Notes: a model not told the origin generated them from the letters alone. A DNA stretch of 64,000 nt from Puniceicoccales bacterium (GCA_031269335.1 JAISZI010000031.1:16820-80819), one strand, 5' to 3'. Shown: positions 47,299 through 56,959, counted from the stretch's first letter. Numbers and translations are program-made.

Positions 47299-47754
47299 AT
47301 GCTCACCACACGCGCCAATCGTCTCGATCCTTCGCTAATCCCTCCTGATCAATTGGAAAAAATGCTCCAGCTTTTCGTCCGACCCAACCATGTTTTGCTC
47401 ACGGACAGCAAGGGCAACCAAACCGAATTGCCGGAAGTGCTTTTCCTGCACTTTGCCCGGATTGTGCGCCTGATGTCCGAACGCAAGGCGGTCATCATGC
47501 TTCCGGAAGATGAATCTTTCACCACTCAGGCCGCAGCCAACTATCTGGGCATGTCACGGCAGTTTTTTGTGAACCTGCTGGAGAAAGGGGAGATTCCCTA
47601 CCACAAGGTCGGCACCCACCGTCGTATTACGTTCAAGGACTTGCACGCTTACGAAAAGCAACGCGACAAGACCCGCCGAGAATCGCTGGACAAGCTGGCG
47701 GATGCGGTGGACGAGGCGGGGCTTTATTTCTCTGATTACAAGGGAGATCAATGA
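47299..47754 (+). CDS. Excisionase-family (HTH_17) DNA-binding protein, probable antitoxin component
   Basis: ERKAVIMLPEDESFTTQAAANYLGMSRQFFVNLLEKGEIPYHKVGTHRRITFKDLHAYEKQRD: helix-turn-helix of the excisionase/MerR-like type. Confidence 0.82.
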   Translation: MLTTRANRLDPSLIPPDQLEKMLQLFVRPNHVLLTDSKGNQTELPEVLFLHFARIVRLMSERKAVIMLPEDESFTTQAAANYLGMSRQFFVNLLEKGEIPYHKVGTHRRITFKDLHAYEKQRDKTRRESLDKLADAVDEAGLYFSDYKGDQ

Positions 47755-47770
47755 GAGCGGACTATCTCTC

Positions 47771-48235
47771 TCACCGCGCCCTGGAGGGGCGCGACATAAG
47801 TGCGGCAGAGGCGTAGGGGGGCGAATCCGAGGCGGCAGTGCGTAACCGAGGTCGGGTGTTGCCCCCCTTGGGGGCGCGGGGGTGGGGTGGGCGGCATCCG
47901 CCGGTTCCGCGCTCGTTACACTCGCGCTCCACCAGCGGTTATTCACGTTGTGCCCCTTCGGGGCACCGTGGGCAAGAGGAGATAACAAATACCCAGGGCG
48001 TTGCCCTGGGCTATGCTTGGTGCCGCCCCTTTGGGGCTTATGGTTAACGTAGTCCCAAATACCCGGGCGTTGCCTTGGGCTATATTAGAGCTGCCCATTT
48101 GGGGCGAAGCTGGCAACGCATCCCCCGACGGGGGATAACGTGAATAACCGGCAGTGGAGCGTAGCGGAACTGCCGGATAGCCGCCCCCACCCCCCACCCG
48201 CGCCCTGGAGGGGCGCGACTATTCAGCACACAGAC
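47771..48235. repeat. Composite repeat region (families A and B)
   Basis: cgcgccctggaggggcgcgacataagtgcggc...gttattcacgttgtgcccc; CCCAGGGCGTTGCCCTGGG at 47992; variant at 48062; gggggataacgtgaataaccggcagtggagcg near 48131-48165. Confidence 0.88.
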
Positions 48236-48269
48236 AGGCGACTGCAGATCATCGCCCGTGTGTGCAGTT

Positions 48270-48881
48270 TTATCCGTTGCCAGTGTCCTTCACAAAAAAG
48301 GTGGTGCGTGGGTCAGGGTTTGTGACATCGATTGTTTCGAGGGGGATTTCTATGGCATGGGGTTGTCCGAGGAATTCCATTAGCACGGCGACGCGTTTTT
48401 TTGCCGGTGCGAGGCGCACGATTTCGCCTTCTTCGCCTGCGAAAACGCCTGCGATGACGCGGATTTTTTGACCGATTTTGAACTGTGGGTCGTCGAGGCG
48501 CATATTTCCGTCTGGGGAGAGCAGGAAGAGTTCTTCCATGACGGCGGCGGGCACTTCGGCTAATTCGCGTTCGTTGCCGCGTCCACGGCGCACCACGCTT
48601 GCGACGCCCATTGTGTAATTCACTTGCTGGACGCCTTCTGGTGAGAAGTGGGCAAACAGGTAACCTGGGAAGAGTGCTTCCTGTTTTTTACGTATTCCGC
48701 GGCGTGTGCGCTGGGAATAGAAGACTCGGGGGAAAAACACTTTTACCCTATTCAGATAAGGTAACATGCGTGACGCCAAGGGTTCGCGGCGCGGTTGGGT
48801 GCGCACGCAGAACCACGCCGCCTCTGCGGGGGATCGAATTTCCTCGTTGGGGAGGACGAACGGGATGGTGGCAGCTTCCAT
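48270..48881 (-). CDS. NusG-like/RfaH-like transcription antitermination factor
   Basis: AAWFCVRTQPRREPLASRMLPYLNRVKVFFPRVFYSQRTRRGIRKKQEALFPGYLFAHFSPEGVQQVNYTMGVASVVRRG; C-terminal KOW (IGQKIRVIAGVFAGEEGEIVRL). Confidence 0.88.
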   Translation of the reverse strand: MEAATIPFVLPNEEIRSPAEAAWFCVRTQPRREPLASRMLPYLNRVKVFFPRVFYSQRTRRGIRKKQEALFPGYLFAHFSPEGVQQVNYTMGVASVVRRGRGNERELAEVPAAVMEELFLLSPDGNMRLDDPQFKIGQKIRVIAGVFAGEEGEIVRLAPAKKRVAVLMEFLGQPHAIEIPLETIDVTNPDPRTTFFVKDTGNG

Positions 48882-48883
48882 CA

Positions 48884-50074
48884 CTATGTCCGCGCCGGAG
48901 TGAGCCATTTCGCCCGTGCCTGCGCCAGGAGGCACAGCTCCGCCGCTTTGAAGGCGTGCTCCTGTGTCATGGCTTTTTCGCTACGGATTAGACAATCGAG
49001 GATAAGTTCGCCGAAGAATCGAAAGCCCACTTTCCCTTTGACGTTGATGTAGCGTTCGGACTTCTGATCGACGAGGTAAACGTGTTCGCCGTTTTTGTCG
49101 CGGGCGACGTCGAGGTATTTGCGCAGTTCGATGGTGCCCTTTGTGCCGAGGATGACGGTGCGCCCGTCGCCCCAGGCACTAAGCCCGGCGGGCGTGAACC
49201 AATCCACGCGGACGTAGTTTGTTGCGCCATTATTTCCCATGAGTGTCGTTTGCCCAAAGTCTTCTAATTCCGGTGTTTCCGGGTTGGCAAAATTGCCGAT
49301 GGAGGCTTCCAAAACGGACGCATCTGACGCGCCTGAATAGGTGAGAAATTGTTCAAATTGGTGGCTCCCGATGTCGCACAAAATGCCCCCGTATTCTTTT
49401 CGTTTGAAGAACCATGCCGGTCGGGTCTTTTTGTTGAGTCTGTGCGGACCGAGACCGAGCACGTGGATGACTTTGCCGATGGCGCCGCTGTTGACGAGGT
49501 CTGTCGCATACATGCCCGATTCCGTGTGCAGGCGTTCGCTGAAATAAACCATGTATTTGCGCTTGGTTTCGCTCACCACACGGCGTGCTTCTTCGAGCTG
49601 CGATAGTTCTGTAAATGGCGTTTTGTCAGTGAAATAATCCTTGCCGGCTTTCATGACACGGCAGCCGATTGGTCCGCGCAGGTTCGGCACGGCGGCGGCG
49701 GCGACGAGGTGGACGCTCTTGTCGTCAAGAATCTCGTCGAGCGAGCGCGCCACTTTTGCTCCGGGGAAACGCTTCAAGAATGCGGCTACTTTTCCCGCAT
49801 CGGGGTCGAAAACCCATTTGAGCGTGCCGCCCGCCTCGGTGAGGCCGTTGCACTGTCCGTAGATGTGTCCGTGGTCGAGATGCGCGGCGGCAAAAACAAA
49901 TTCGCCAGCCTTGACGACTGGTCGCGAAACACCTTGCGGCGCATAATTCATGCCATCGGACTTTTTTACCGTGTCCGTTGCAGGCTTGTCGGTTTTGGTG
50001 GAGGCGCAGGCGGGTAGCAAAGACGCCGCCGCGAATACCCCCGCAGATTGGGAAAGAAAGTTACGTCGGTTCAT
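48884..50074 (-). CDS. Gfo/Idh/MocA family oxidoreductase with Tat-like signal
   Basis: MNRRNFLSQSAGVFAAASLLPACAS; AAHLDHGHIYGQCNGLTEAGGTLKWVFDPDAGKVAAF; DKTPFTELSQLEEARR; GGILCDIGSHQFEQFLTYSG. Confidence 0.88.
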   Translation of the reverse strand: MNRRNFLSQSAGVFAAASLLPACASTKTDKPATDTVKKSDGMNYAPQGVSRPVVKAGEFVFAAAHLDHGHIYGQCNGLTEAGGTLKWVFDPDAGKVAAFLKRFPGAKVARSLDEILDDKSVHLVAAAAVPNLRGPIGCRVMKAGKDYFTDKTPFTELSQLEEARRVVSETKRKYMVYFSERLHTESGMYATDLVNSGAIGKVIHVLGLGPHRLNKKTRPAWFFKRKEYGGILCDIGSHQFEQFLTYSGASDASVLEASIGNFANPETPELEDFGQTTLMGNNGATNYVRVDWFTPAGLSAWGDGRTVILGTKGTIELRKYLDVARDKNGEHVYLVDQKSERYINVKGKVGFRFFGELILDCLIRSEKAMTQEHAFKAAELCLLAQARAKWLTPART

Positions 50075-50170
50075 TGTGAAAAAAAAGATGTGGTGAAGTG
50101 AAGAGCATAAGAGAGCCGCCGAGTAAGCGTCCTTTGAGCTGGAACTCAACTCTCATCTTTGCCGGCGACT

Positions 50171-51547
50171 TCACAATCGCCTATTCGCGGGGCTTTCGAG
50201 GAGCGTAAGGGGTTCGCCATGGCGAAAAAGCGTCACTTGTCCCGTGCTGGAAGAGACGACGATGGTAATGCAATCTGCGGCAACAGAAATGGCGCCGGCG
50301 GCGGCGTGGCGTGTGCCCAGACCGCCGGGGAACAGGTCAGTAGCCTGTTCGCGTGCCGTCAACATGCTGCCGGCACTTTCGATCACGCCGTCGCCGTTGA
50401 TGATAAAGGCGCCATCGATGGAAGAGAGTTCCTTGACGGTTTCGTCCATGAAAGGGTTGAGGATATTGCGGTATTCTTCGCTGTATCCGTAAAAGGGATT
50501 GAGGATGAGCGGTTTAACAAATTGGTTAATTTTATCGCGGTTTCCGATGACGAGGATGCAGCCGACCGGGCGGCCTTCGCGCCCTTCAACGGCGAGTTCG
50601 GTGGCGATGCCTAACGCACGCTCGAACACTTCGGCTTTGACGCCCGCAGGGAGGAGGTCGTTTCCGCGACTTGACAGCACCCGTGGGAACTCTGTGGCGA
50701 GGTCAACGACGAGCACGATGTCAAATTTGTCGCTGCCGAGAAGACCGCCGAGGCAGCATACCCGTTCATTCGGGAGGAAAATTCCGCGCATGAGGCCGAC
50801 GAGGAGTGCGCTGCGCAATTGGACGAGGCGGCGGTCTGAAAACGCCCGCACGGTAATGATATCGGGCTGCCCGGCGGGTGTCGGGGTAAAGCCTTCGAGG
50901 GATTGTTCGTATCCGCGTTGGGTGACAATGATCGTTTTCAGCCCGCCCGGCACGGGGTGTTCGGGGCGGACGACGCCCGCAAAGGCGTCCATGAAGAGCA
51001 TCAGCGAGGAACATTTTGCGCCTCGGGCGATTTTAGCGGCTTCGCGCAGCATGAGCTGGTTGAAACGCGTGGCAAAGGGCGCGGTGCGCGTGGCGACGCC
51101 TTTGAAAACGGCGGCGATGCCCTTGCGAAATTCGCGCTGTGTCGTAGCGGCGTTGAGCCGTGCGACGACATCTTTTTCTTCCAACGCCCGGGCTAATGTG
51201 GCGAGGACGGTGTGGTAGGTTTCCTCTTTGTCGGAGGCGAGGAAGAGAAAGACGATGGTCACCTTTTTGTCTTCGTCACCCGGGGAACCGACGAGACCGC
51301 CCGGACGGCGCCCGACGGCGAAGACGTATTTCTTCTTGAGCGGCAGGCGCAAATGAGGGAGGGCGACTGAGTTGTCGAGGCGGGCGGGAATGGCGCGTTC
51401 GCGCCGCAGGAGGTCTTGCAGGATTTCCTCGCCGGAGACGCCCTTGCCGAGGCTGTCCGAGCAAAAAGCGAGCAGCTCGAGAAGCGCGGACGGGTAGTCG
51501 TCGCTTTTGAGGTCAATGACTCGTGCTGGTGGGAGGAAACGGTTCAT
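50171..51547 (-). CDS. PTS EIIA type-2-like domain fused to a diadenylate cyclase (DAC/DisA_N) domain
   Basis: N-term: LLRRERAIPARLDNSVALPHLRLPLKKKYVFAVGRRPGGL...VTIVFLFLASDKEETYHTVLATLARAL (EIIA-like, His in ALPH). C-term: VKELSSIDGAFIINGDGVIESAGSML...FPGGLGTRHAAAGAISVAADCITIVVSSSTGQVTLFRHG (DGA and RH motifs). Confidence 0.85.
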   Translation of the reverse strand: MNRFLPPARVIDLKSDDYPSALLELLAFCSDSLGKGVSGEEILQDLLRRERAIPARLDNSVALPHLRLPLKKKYVFAVGRRPGGLVGSPGDEDKKVTIVFLFLASDKEETYHTVLATLARALEEKDVVARLNAATTQREFRKGIAAVFKGVATRTAPFATRFNQLMLREAAKIARGAKCSSLMLFMDAFAGVVRPEHPVPGGLKTIIVTQRGYEQSLEGFTPTPAGQPDIITVRAFSDRRLVQLRSALLVGLMRGIFLPNERVCCLGGLLGSDKFDIVLVVDLATEFPRVLSSRGNDLLPAGVKAEVFERALGIATELAVEGREGRPVGCILVIGNRDKINQFVKPLILNPFYGYSEEYRNILNPFMDETVKELSSIDGAFIINGDGVIESAGSMLTAREQATDLFPGGLGTRHAAAGAISVAADCITIVVSSSTGQVTLFRHGEPLTLLESPANRRL

Positions 51548-51960
51548 TCGCATAGCGGCGGCAACTTTGATTTTGGGGTGTCCCAATCAAGGGCACCCTT
51601 GCGAATTTCGTAAAGGAGTCCGAGCGAAATTACGCTGATGAAAACGGCGGAGGGGACTGCGATGGCGATGTGCTGGGCGAGCAGCTCGCGAAAGCTCAAT
51701 GCCCACGGGATAAGAAAAACCACTTCGACGTCGAACAAGATGAAGAGCATGGCTGCCACTTGGAAACGGACGACGAAACGCGGGCGGAAAGGGCTGTTCT
51801 GCGCCGCCGGGACACCGCACTCGTAAGGCGAATTTTTTGCGGCATTCGCGCTGGCGCGTTGTCCGAAAAGATGGCTTGCAACGAGTATCAACACCGGCAA
51901 CGCGACGCCGATGGCGATTTGTATCAACACCGGCAAATGAGCGCACAAGGAATTATCCAT
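51544..51960 (-). CDS. nuoA: NADH-quinone oxidoreductase subunit A
   Basis: SPYECGVPAAQNSPFRPRFVVRFQVAAMLFILFDVEVVFLIPWALSFREL. Confidence 0.93.
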   Translation of the reverse strand: MDNSLCAHLPVLIQIAIGVALPVLILVASHLFGQRASANAAKNSPYECGVPAAQNSPFRPRFVVRFQVAAMLFILFDVEVVFLIPWALSFRELLAQHIAIAVPSAVFISVISLGLLYEIRKGALDWDTPKSKLPPLCE

Positions 51961-52064
51961 GTTCGGGAAACGTTAAAACAGAGCCGAAACGTGTGCGGGC
52001 AAAACTCAGAATCAAGTCCGAACTATCGCTATAACAACGATGACAACAAAGGCGCTGCCGCAGG

Positions 52065-54503
52065 TTAGAACGTCGAGAGGCGCAGGTTGACGCCGACGCT
52101 GAACCCGCTGTCTTGGCGGGCGTCGCGGCGATAAGTGCAATGGTATTCGATTGTCCACGTATGACCGAGGCGCTGGCGCACGCCGTAGTATTGTTCGGTG
52201 AGGCGTTTGGTGTTGTGGTCGTAACGCCAGTTGCCGAGGAGGGTGAAGTTGCTGTTAAGGTGATATTCGCCGCCCCAGTAGTATTGGTCGGTGTCGTTGA
52301 TGTCGGTGTTGTGTTGGGCGCCAAACCAGAAATGCCAGCGGTCTCCGTCGCGGAGGTGGACGAGGGCGGAGGTTTCGTTGAAACGCCAGTTGTAGGTATC
52401 CAACCGGTTAAGGAGGGAAAGTTCGATCCAGTAGGCTGGGGAAAAGTTAAGCTGGGAGTAGGTGGTGGAGCGGTAGCGGTCTCCCGGTCGGTCGGTATCG
52501 CGAAAGTCTTGGTAGATGTTGAACGAGGCAAGGGTGCGGGAGCCGTATTCCGGGTGGCGGGTTTGGATGGCGTTTTCAACGCCGATGCGGAGGACTTGCT
52601 GTTCCCAGAGATCGTCGGCGTAGCGTTTTTGTTCGAGGTCGATGGGGGGAGGGTAAGGAATGAAGACGTTGCGGTCGATGGACGGGATGCGGTCGTTGCC
52701 TTTGTTAGCGGCGGGGATCCAACGGTATTGCACGAGCGGGCGAAAACGGTGCCGGAGACCACGGATTTCCCAGAATTCGTTGTTAAAATTCCACTGTCCG
52801 GAGGCGAGCAGATGGGCGTCGAATCCGAGCTGGGGGAGGGTGCGGAGGTAGGGGTCGTCTTGGTTGGTGCCGTTTGCGTCCAAGGGCTGAAAATAGGCGG
52901 TGGCGCGCACGCCGGCGACAGGAGTGAAGGAGAACCAATCGCGGATTTTTAGCGGGCGGGTGATGCCGTAGTAGGCGTCGAACCGAGTGCTTTCGGTTTC
53001 GGCGGCGGGCAGGGCGAGTTCCGGGGAGGTGCGTTCGTAGAGGAAGGCGAATGCCGTGGTAAGGTGTTGGTAAATGCCGGTGTTGAGGATTTCGGACGAG
53101 GGGATGTCAACGCGGAGTTCGGGGAGACGTTGCTGGACATTTTGGAACTCATTCGGGCGGAAGCGGGTAAAAAGGGAGAGGTAGGTGCTGCCGGCAGGAA
53201 AAACGAGTTCGACGAAGTTATCCGGGTTTTGGTTGGAGCGGAAGGCATCGGGGCGGAAATCGCGCAGGACGCTGGTATCGCTCCAGTAGCGCAGGGATGA
53301 AGTGAGTTGGATTTTATTAGCAATGAGCTGTTTATGTTCCCATTGGAGAAATCCGCGGTCATGGGCGATGGGAGAGGCGAAGTTATCGGTGCCGCGATTG
53401 CTGTTGTCGTGGACCCAGGCGCCTTGGAGGTTGCCGGTGGAAATGGCAGGGAATTTGTATTCGACGGCGGGACCGACGAGGATTCCCGTCTTTGTGTAAG
53501 CGTCGAGGAGAAGACCGGGCTGAAGTTCTTTGCCGAAGCCGGTGTAATACGTGGTAGTGCGCAGGAATGCGCCGATGTTTTCCTTTTGACCGATGCGAAT
53601 AATGGGGCGGATGGGCGGAAGATCGAGGCCTTGCTGGGTGTAAGCGGGAAGGTAAAAGACGGGAATGTTTGCGATGCGCACGATGGCGTCTTGGACATAG
53701 AGAGTGGAATTTTTGCGAACGGCTTCCATTCGGTCGGTCAGGTCGAGTTCCGCCGAAGATTCCGCCGGAGTATCTGCGGGGGCGACGAGCGAGACCCTTT
53801 TGGCATCAACGGAAATTGAGAAAAAATCGGGTTCGTGGAAGTAGAGCCGGACATTTTCGAGGGTGGCAGTGGTCGTGGTGGTGCGTTCGCCTTTGGCTTG
53901 CGTGGCGAGGAAGGCTTTTCCTTGCAATAAGCCCGGAGGCGAACCGAAACGGAATGTATCGGCGGAAATGGCGGCGGCTTTATTCTCGGTGGCGTTTTGG
54001 ATGGAGGCGTTGTTGGCGAGAAGGCGGAAGGACTTGAAATTCATCTGCGTCTTGCCCACGAGCGAAATGCTGCTGGCTTGGGTGTTGACGTGGATTTCCG
54101 GTGCCAGCACATGGAGATATTCGCCAAACTGGATGGTGCCCGGTCCGGTGAAAACGGCGATTTTCCCGCCTTGAATAGAATAGGCGCGCTCGCCGGCTAT
54201 CTGGATTTCTCCGGCGGTTTCGGGCTTGGTTGCGGGCTGGGGCGGCGGTTGTGCGCAAAATACGGTTCTTGTTGCCGTAAAAAGAATTGCTGCGGCAAAA
54301 AGCAAGCTGCGGGAGACACCGACCGCACGGAATCGTCGTCTGTGGGGGCAAGGTGGACACACCAGCGCGAAGACGGTTTTCTGACGGACGGCGGAATGCA
54401 CGGGCGCAAATGAGAACGAAAAGGGGACGGCTAAAAAGTAAAAAACGCAGTGCGCAGGGAAAGCGGATTGACGCCGAAGCACGGCGCCGCCATTTCCTCG
54501 CAT
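52065..54503 (-). CDS. lptD: LPS-assembly protein LptD-like (OstA/organic solvent tolerance)
   Basis: LPAYTQQGLDLPPIRPIIRIGQKENIGAFLRTTTYYTG..., large C-terminal barrel, N-terminal OstA-like region (GEIQIAGERAYSIQGGKIAVFTGPGTIQFGEYLHVLAPEIHV). Start uncertain. Confidence 0.83.
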   Translation of the reverse strand: MRGNGGAVLRRQSAFPAHCVFYFLAVPFSFSFAPVHSAVRQKTVFALVCPPCPHRRRFRAVGVSRSLLFAAAILFTATRTVFCAQPPPQPATKPETAGEIQIAGERAYSIQGGKIAVFTGPGTIQFGEYLHVLAPEIHVNTQASSISLVGKTQMNFKSFRLLANNASIQNATENKAAAISADTFRFGSPPGLLQGKAFLATQAKGERTTTTTATLENVRLYFHEPDFFSISVDAKRVSLVAPADTPAESSAELDLTDRMEAVRKNSTLYVQDAIVRIANIPVFYLPAYTQQGLDLPPIRPIIRIGQKENIGAFLRTTTYYTGFGKELQPGLLLDAYTKTGILVGPAVEYKFPAISTGNLQGAWVHDNSNRGTDNFASPIAHDRGFLQWEHKQLIANKIQLTSSLRYWSDTSVLRDFRPDAFRSNQNPDNFVELVFPAGSTYLSLFTRFRPNEFQNVQQRLPELRVDIPSSEILNTGIYQHLTTAFAFLYERTSPELALPAAETESTRFDAYYGITRPLKIRDWFSFTPVAGVRATAYFQPLDANGTNQDDPYLRTLPQLGFDAHLLASGQWNFNNEFWEIRGLRHRFRPLVQYRWIPAANKGNDRIPSIDRNVFIPYPPPIDLEQKRYADDLWEQQVLRIGVENAIQTRHPEYGSRTLASFNIYQDFRDTDRPGDRYRSTTYSQLNFSPAYWIELSLLNRLDTYNWRFNETSALVHLRDGDRWHFWFGAQHNTDINDTDQYYWGGEYHLNSNFTLLGNWRYDHNTKRLTEQYYGVRQRLGHTWTIEYHCTYRRDARQDSGFSVGVNLRLSTF

Positions 54504-54504
54504 T

Positions 54505-54780
54505 GTGCAGACGCCTATTCTTTACATCAAAAAAGGGTGTCCGTGGTGCGAAGATGCACTCGGCTTTTTCCGTTCACGGGGCATCCAGCTGAACGTTTTT
54601 GATGTCACGGTGAACGCTGCGGCGTTGCGCCAGCTGCGACACGTTAGCGGGCAGAGCAAATGCCCCACCTTTGAATTTGGCGACTTTGTCGTGGCTGATT
54701 TCAGCGTGAAAGAGTTTCTCGACGCTGTGGATCGCCACCCGCCCATGCGCAGTCAACTTGGGTTGGACAATCCCGCCTGA
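54505..54780 (+). CDS. Glutaredoxin family protein
   Basis: TPILYIKKGCPWCEDALGFFRSRGIQLNVFDVTVNAAALRQLRHVSGQSKCPTFEFGD: CPWC active site; GTG start. Confidence 0.88.
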   Translation: MQTPILYIKKGCPWCEDALGFFRSRGIQLNVFDVTVNAAALRQLRHVSGQSKCPTFEFGDFVVADFSVKEFLDAVDRHPPMRSQLGLDNPA

Positions 54781-54819
54781 CCGCGCATTTTTTAAGACAA
54801 CTCCTTTTTTAAGACTTTC

Positions 54820-55578
54820 ATGGACCTAAATCTGAAAAACAAAGTGGTGCTCGTCACGGGTGGAAGTCGTGGCATCGGAGAAGCGATTTGCGAAGGGTTT
54901 TCCGCCGAAGGGGCACGCGTGGCGTTTAACTACGCTTCCAGCCACGAACGGGCGGCGAAGATTGCGGCGCGCCTACGCGAGCGTGGAGCCTGGGCGGGTG
55001 CTTTCGCCGCCGACATGGGCAAGCCGGACGAAGTGGCGGCGTTGATTGATGCGGTTGAGCGCGAGGCGGGCAGGATTGATATCCTTGTCAACAACGCCGC
55101 CGTGTGCCCGAAGGGACCGGTGACGTCTTACTCCATAGAAGAATGGGAGCGCACCTTCGCCGTGAATGTTTCCGGTGCGTTTCTCGCCACGCGTGCGGTA
55201 GTGGCGCGATTGCTCGCCGAAGAAAAGACCGGCACCATCGTCAATATCGTTTCACAAGCGGCGTTTCGCGGCTCCACGACCGGACATCTGCCGTATGACA
55301 GCAGCAAAGGTGCCTTGGTTTCTCTCACGGTAGGGCTGGCGCGCGAAATCTCCGCGAAAGGAATCCGCGTGAACGCCGTGGCACCCGGCCTTGTGCGCAC
55401 CGAAATGGTCGCCAAGACATGGGAAGAACGCAAAGAGCATTACTTGCGAAACATTCCCATCGGACGCATCGCCGAACCCGAAGAAATCGCAAACGCGGTT
55501 CTCTTTCTCGCGTCAGACCGGGCAAGTTACATCACGGGCGCGACCCTTGACATCTCCGGCGGGATGATAATGCGATAA
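54820..55578 (+). CDS. SDR family oxidoreductase (FabG-like)
   Basis: KVVLVTGGSRGIGEAICEGFSAEGARVAFNYAS, NNAAVCPKG, YDSSKGALVSLTVGLAREISAKGIRVNAVAPGLVRTEM. Confidence 0.93.
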   Translation: MDLNLKNKVVLVTGGSRGIGEAICEGFSAEGARVAFNYASSHERAAKIAARLRERGAWAGAFAADMGKPDEVAALIDAVEREAGRIDILVNNAAVCPKGPVTSYSIEEWERTFAVNVSGAFLATRAVVARLLAEEKTGTIVNIVSQAAFRGSTTGHLPYDSSKGALVSLTVGLAREISAKGIRVNAVAPGLVRTEMVAKTWEERKEHYLRNIPIGRIAEPEEIANAVLFLASDRASYITGATLDISGGMIMR

Positions 55579-55648
55579 CAGTGCCCGCTCTTTTTTCCTT
55601 TCTTTTTTCCGTCCCCGCCCTTCTCTTCCCTTCCTTCTCCATTCTCTC

Positions 55649-56932
55649 ATGAGCAACAACAACGACAATCCCGCCGGTTCCTCCGGCTCCTTCCGAATCA
55701 ACAGCATGCTCGCCGGCATGATGTTCCTCCAGTACATGTTAGTTGCGGTATTCTTCCCGCAGCTATCAAGTTATCTCAAAAAGATGAACGTGGACGGCTA
55801 TTACACCTCGCTAATCCTTAGCTCGATGGCAATAGGCTCCATGCTCTCCCCCGTTATCGGGGCACTCGCAGACCGATACTTTCCCGCGCAACGCGTGCTC
55901 AGTGTCGCAAATATCTTAACTGCCATTTTCCTCGCCCTCGCAGCCACTGCCGACGGACCGTTCAAGTTGTTTGTATTTACTTTGCTGGCAATGATTTGCT
56001 ACATGCCGACATGGAGCCTCACAAGCTCGATTGCCATGACTCACGCCAAGCCGGAAATTTTCCCGCGCATCCGCATGTTCGGCACTATCGGCTGGGTGGC
56101 ATCGGGTCTTTTCAGCATCGTGGCAATCAACCTGTGCAATGTCCCCGCATTCGACAGCACAAAGCTCCCCCTCTATTGCGGCGCGGCAATCGCCGTCGTC
56201 GCCGCTATCTCAAACATCTTTTTGCCCAACACCCCTCCCGGCCGCAAGGACACTCCCTTCTCCCCCTCCGAAGTGTTGGGCCTGAAAGCCTTCTCGCTCC
56301 TGCGCGATAAAAATTACCTCGTCTTTTTCACCTGCATATTCTTTGCCACAATCCCCTTTACACTATATTTTAACTACGGTGCTACTTTTCTTGACGACTA
56401 CGGTTTTACATACAAAACTGTCACCATGAATTGGGGTCAATGCGCCGAGATGTTCTTCCTCTTTGTGACGACGACGCTCATGACGCGGCTCGGCATTAAA
56501 AAGGCAATTCTTCTGGGTCTGTTGGCACTCACGCTCCGCTACGGCGCGTTCTGGCTCGCCGCCAAACAAGACGTCACCGGATTGTTCTACGCCGGCATTC
56601 TCTTCCACGGGCTTATTTTCGGATTACTCTTCGTAGGCGGACAAGTTTACACAGACAAAAAATCCCCCGCCGGTCTTCGCTCCCAATCCCAGGGCATGCT
56701 CGCATTTTCCATCTGGGGCATCGCCATTCTGCTGGCTAACTTTATCATTATCAAGCTAATTGATTTTTACACTACAACTTCCACACAGATAGTCAAAGAC
56801 ACCCTTGACCGCGTTGTCGTGCAAAAAGTAGATTGGATACCGCTCTTCGAGATAGCCACCTACGCGTCCATCGGCGCATTTGTCTTCTTCCTGCTCTTTT
56901 TCAGAGAAGAAAAAGAACCTGCCCTGCAATAA
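55649..56932 (+). CDS. MFS transporter, nucleoside:H+ symporter-like family
   Basis: 12-TM pattern; YTSLILSSMAIGSMLSPVIGALADRYFPAQRVLS; FPRIRMFGTIGWVASGLF; GLRSQSQGMLAF. Confidence 0.88.
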   Translation: MSNNNDNPAGSSGSFRINSMLAGMMFLQYMLVAVFFPQLSSYLKKMNVDGYYTSLILSSMAIGSMLSPVIGALADRYFPAQRVLSVANILTAIFLALAATADGPFKLFVFTLLAMICYMPTWSLTSSIAMTHAKPEIFPRIRMFGTIGWVASGLFSIVAINLCNVPAFDSTKLPLYCGAAIAVVAAISNIFLPNTPPGRKDTPFSPSEVLGLKAFSLLRDKNYLVFFTCIFFATIPFTLYFNYGATFLDDYGFTYKTVTMNWGQCAEMFFLFVTTTLMTRLGIKKAILLGLLALTLRYGAFWLAAKQDVTGLFYAGILFHGLIFGLLFVGGQVYTDKKSPAGLRSQSQGMLAFSIWGIAILLANFIIIKLIDFYTTTSTQIVKDTLDRVVVQKVDWIPLFEIATYASIGAFVFFLLFFREEKEPALQ

Positions 56933-56959
56933 AGATACAACCACCCTGCCCCACGGCTC

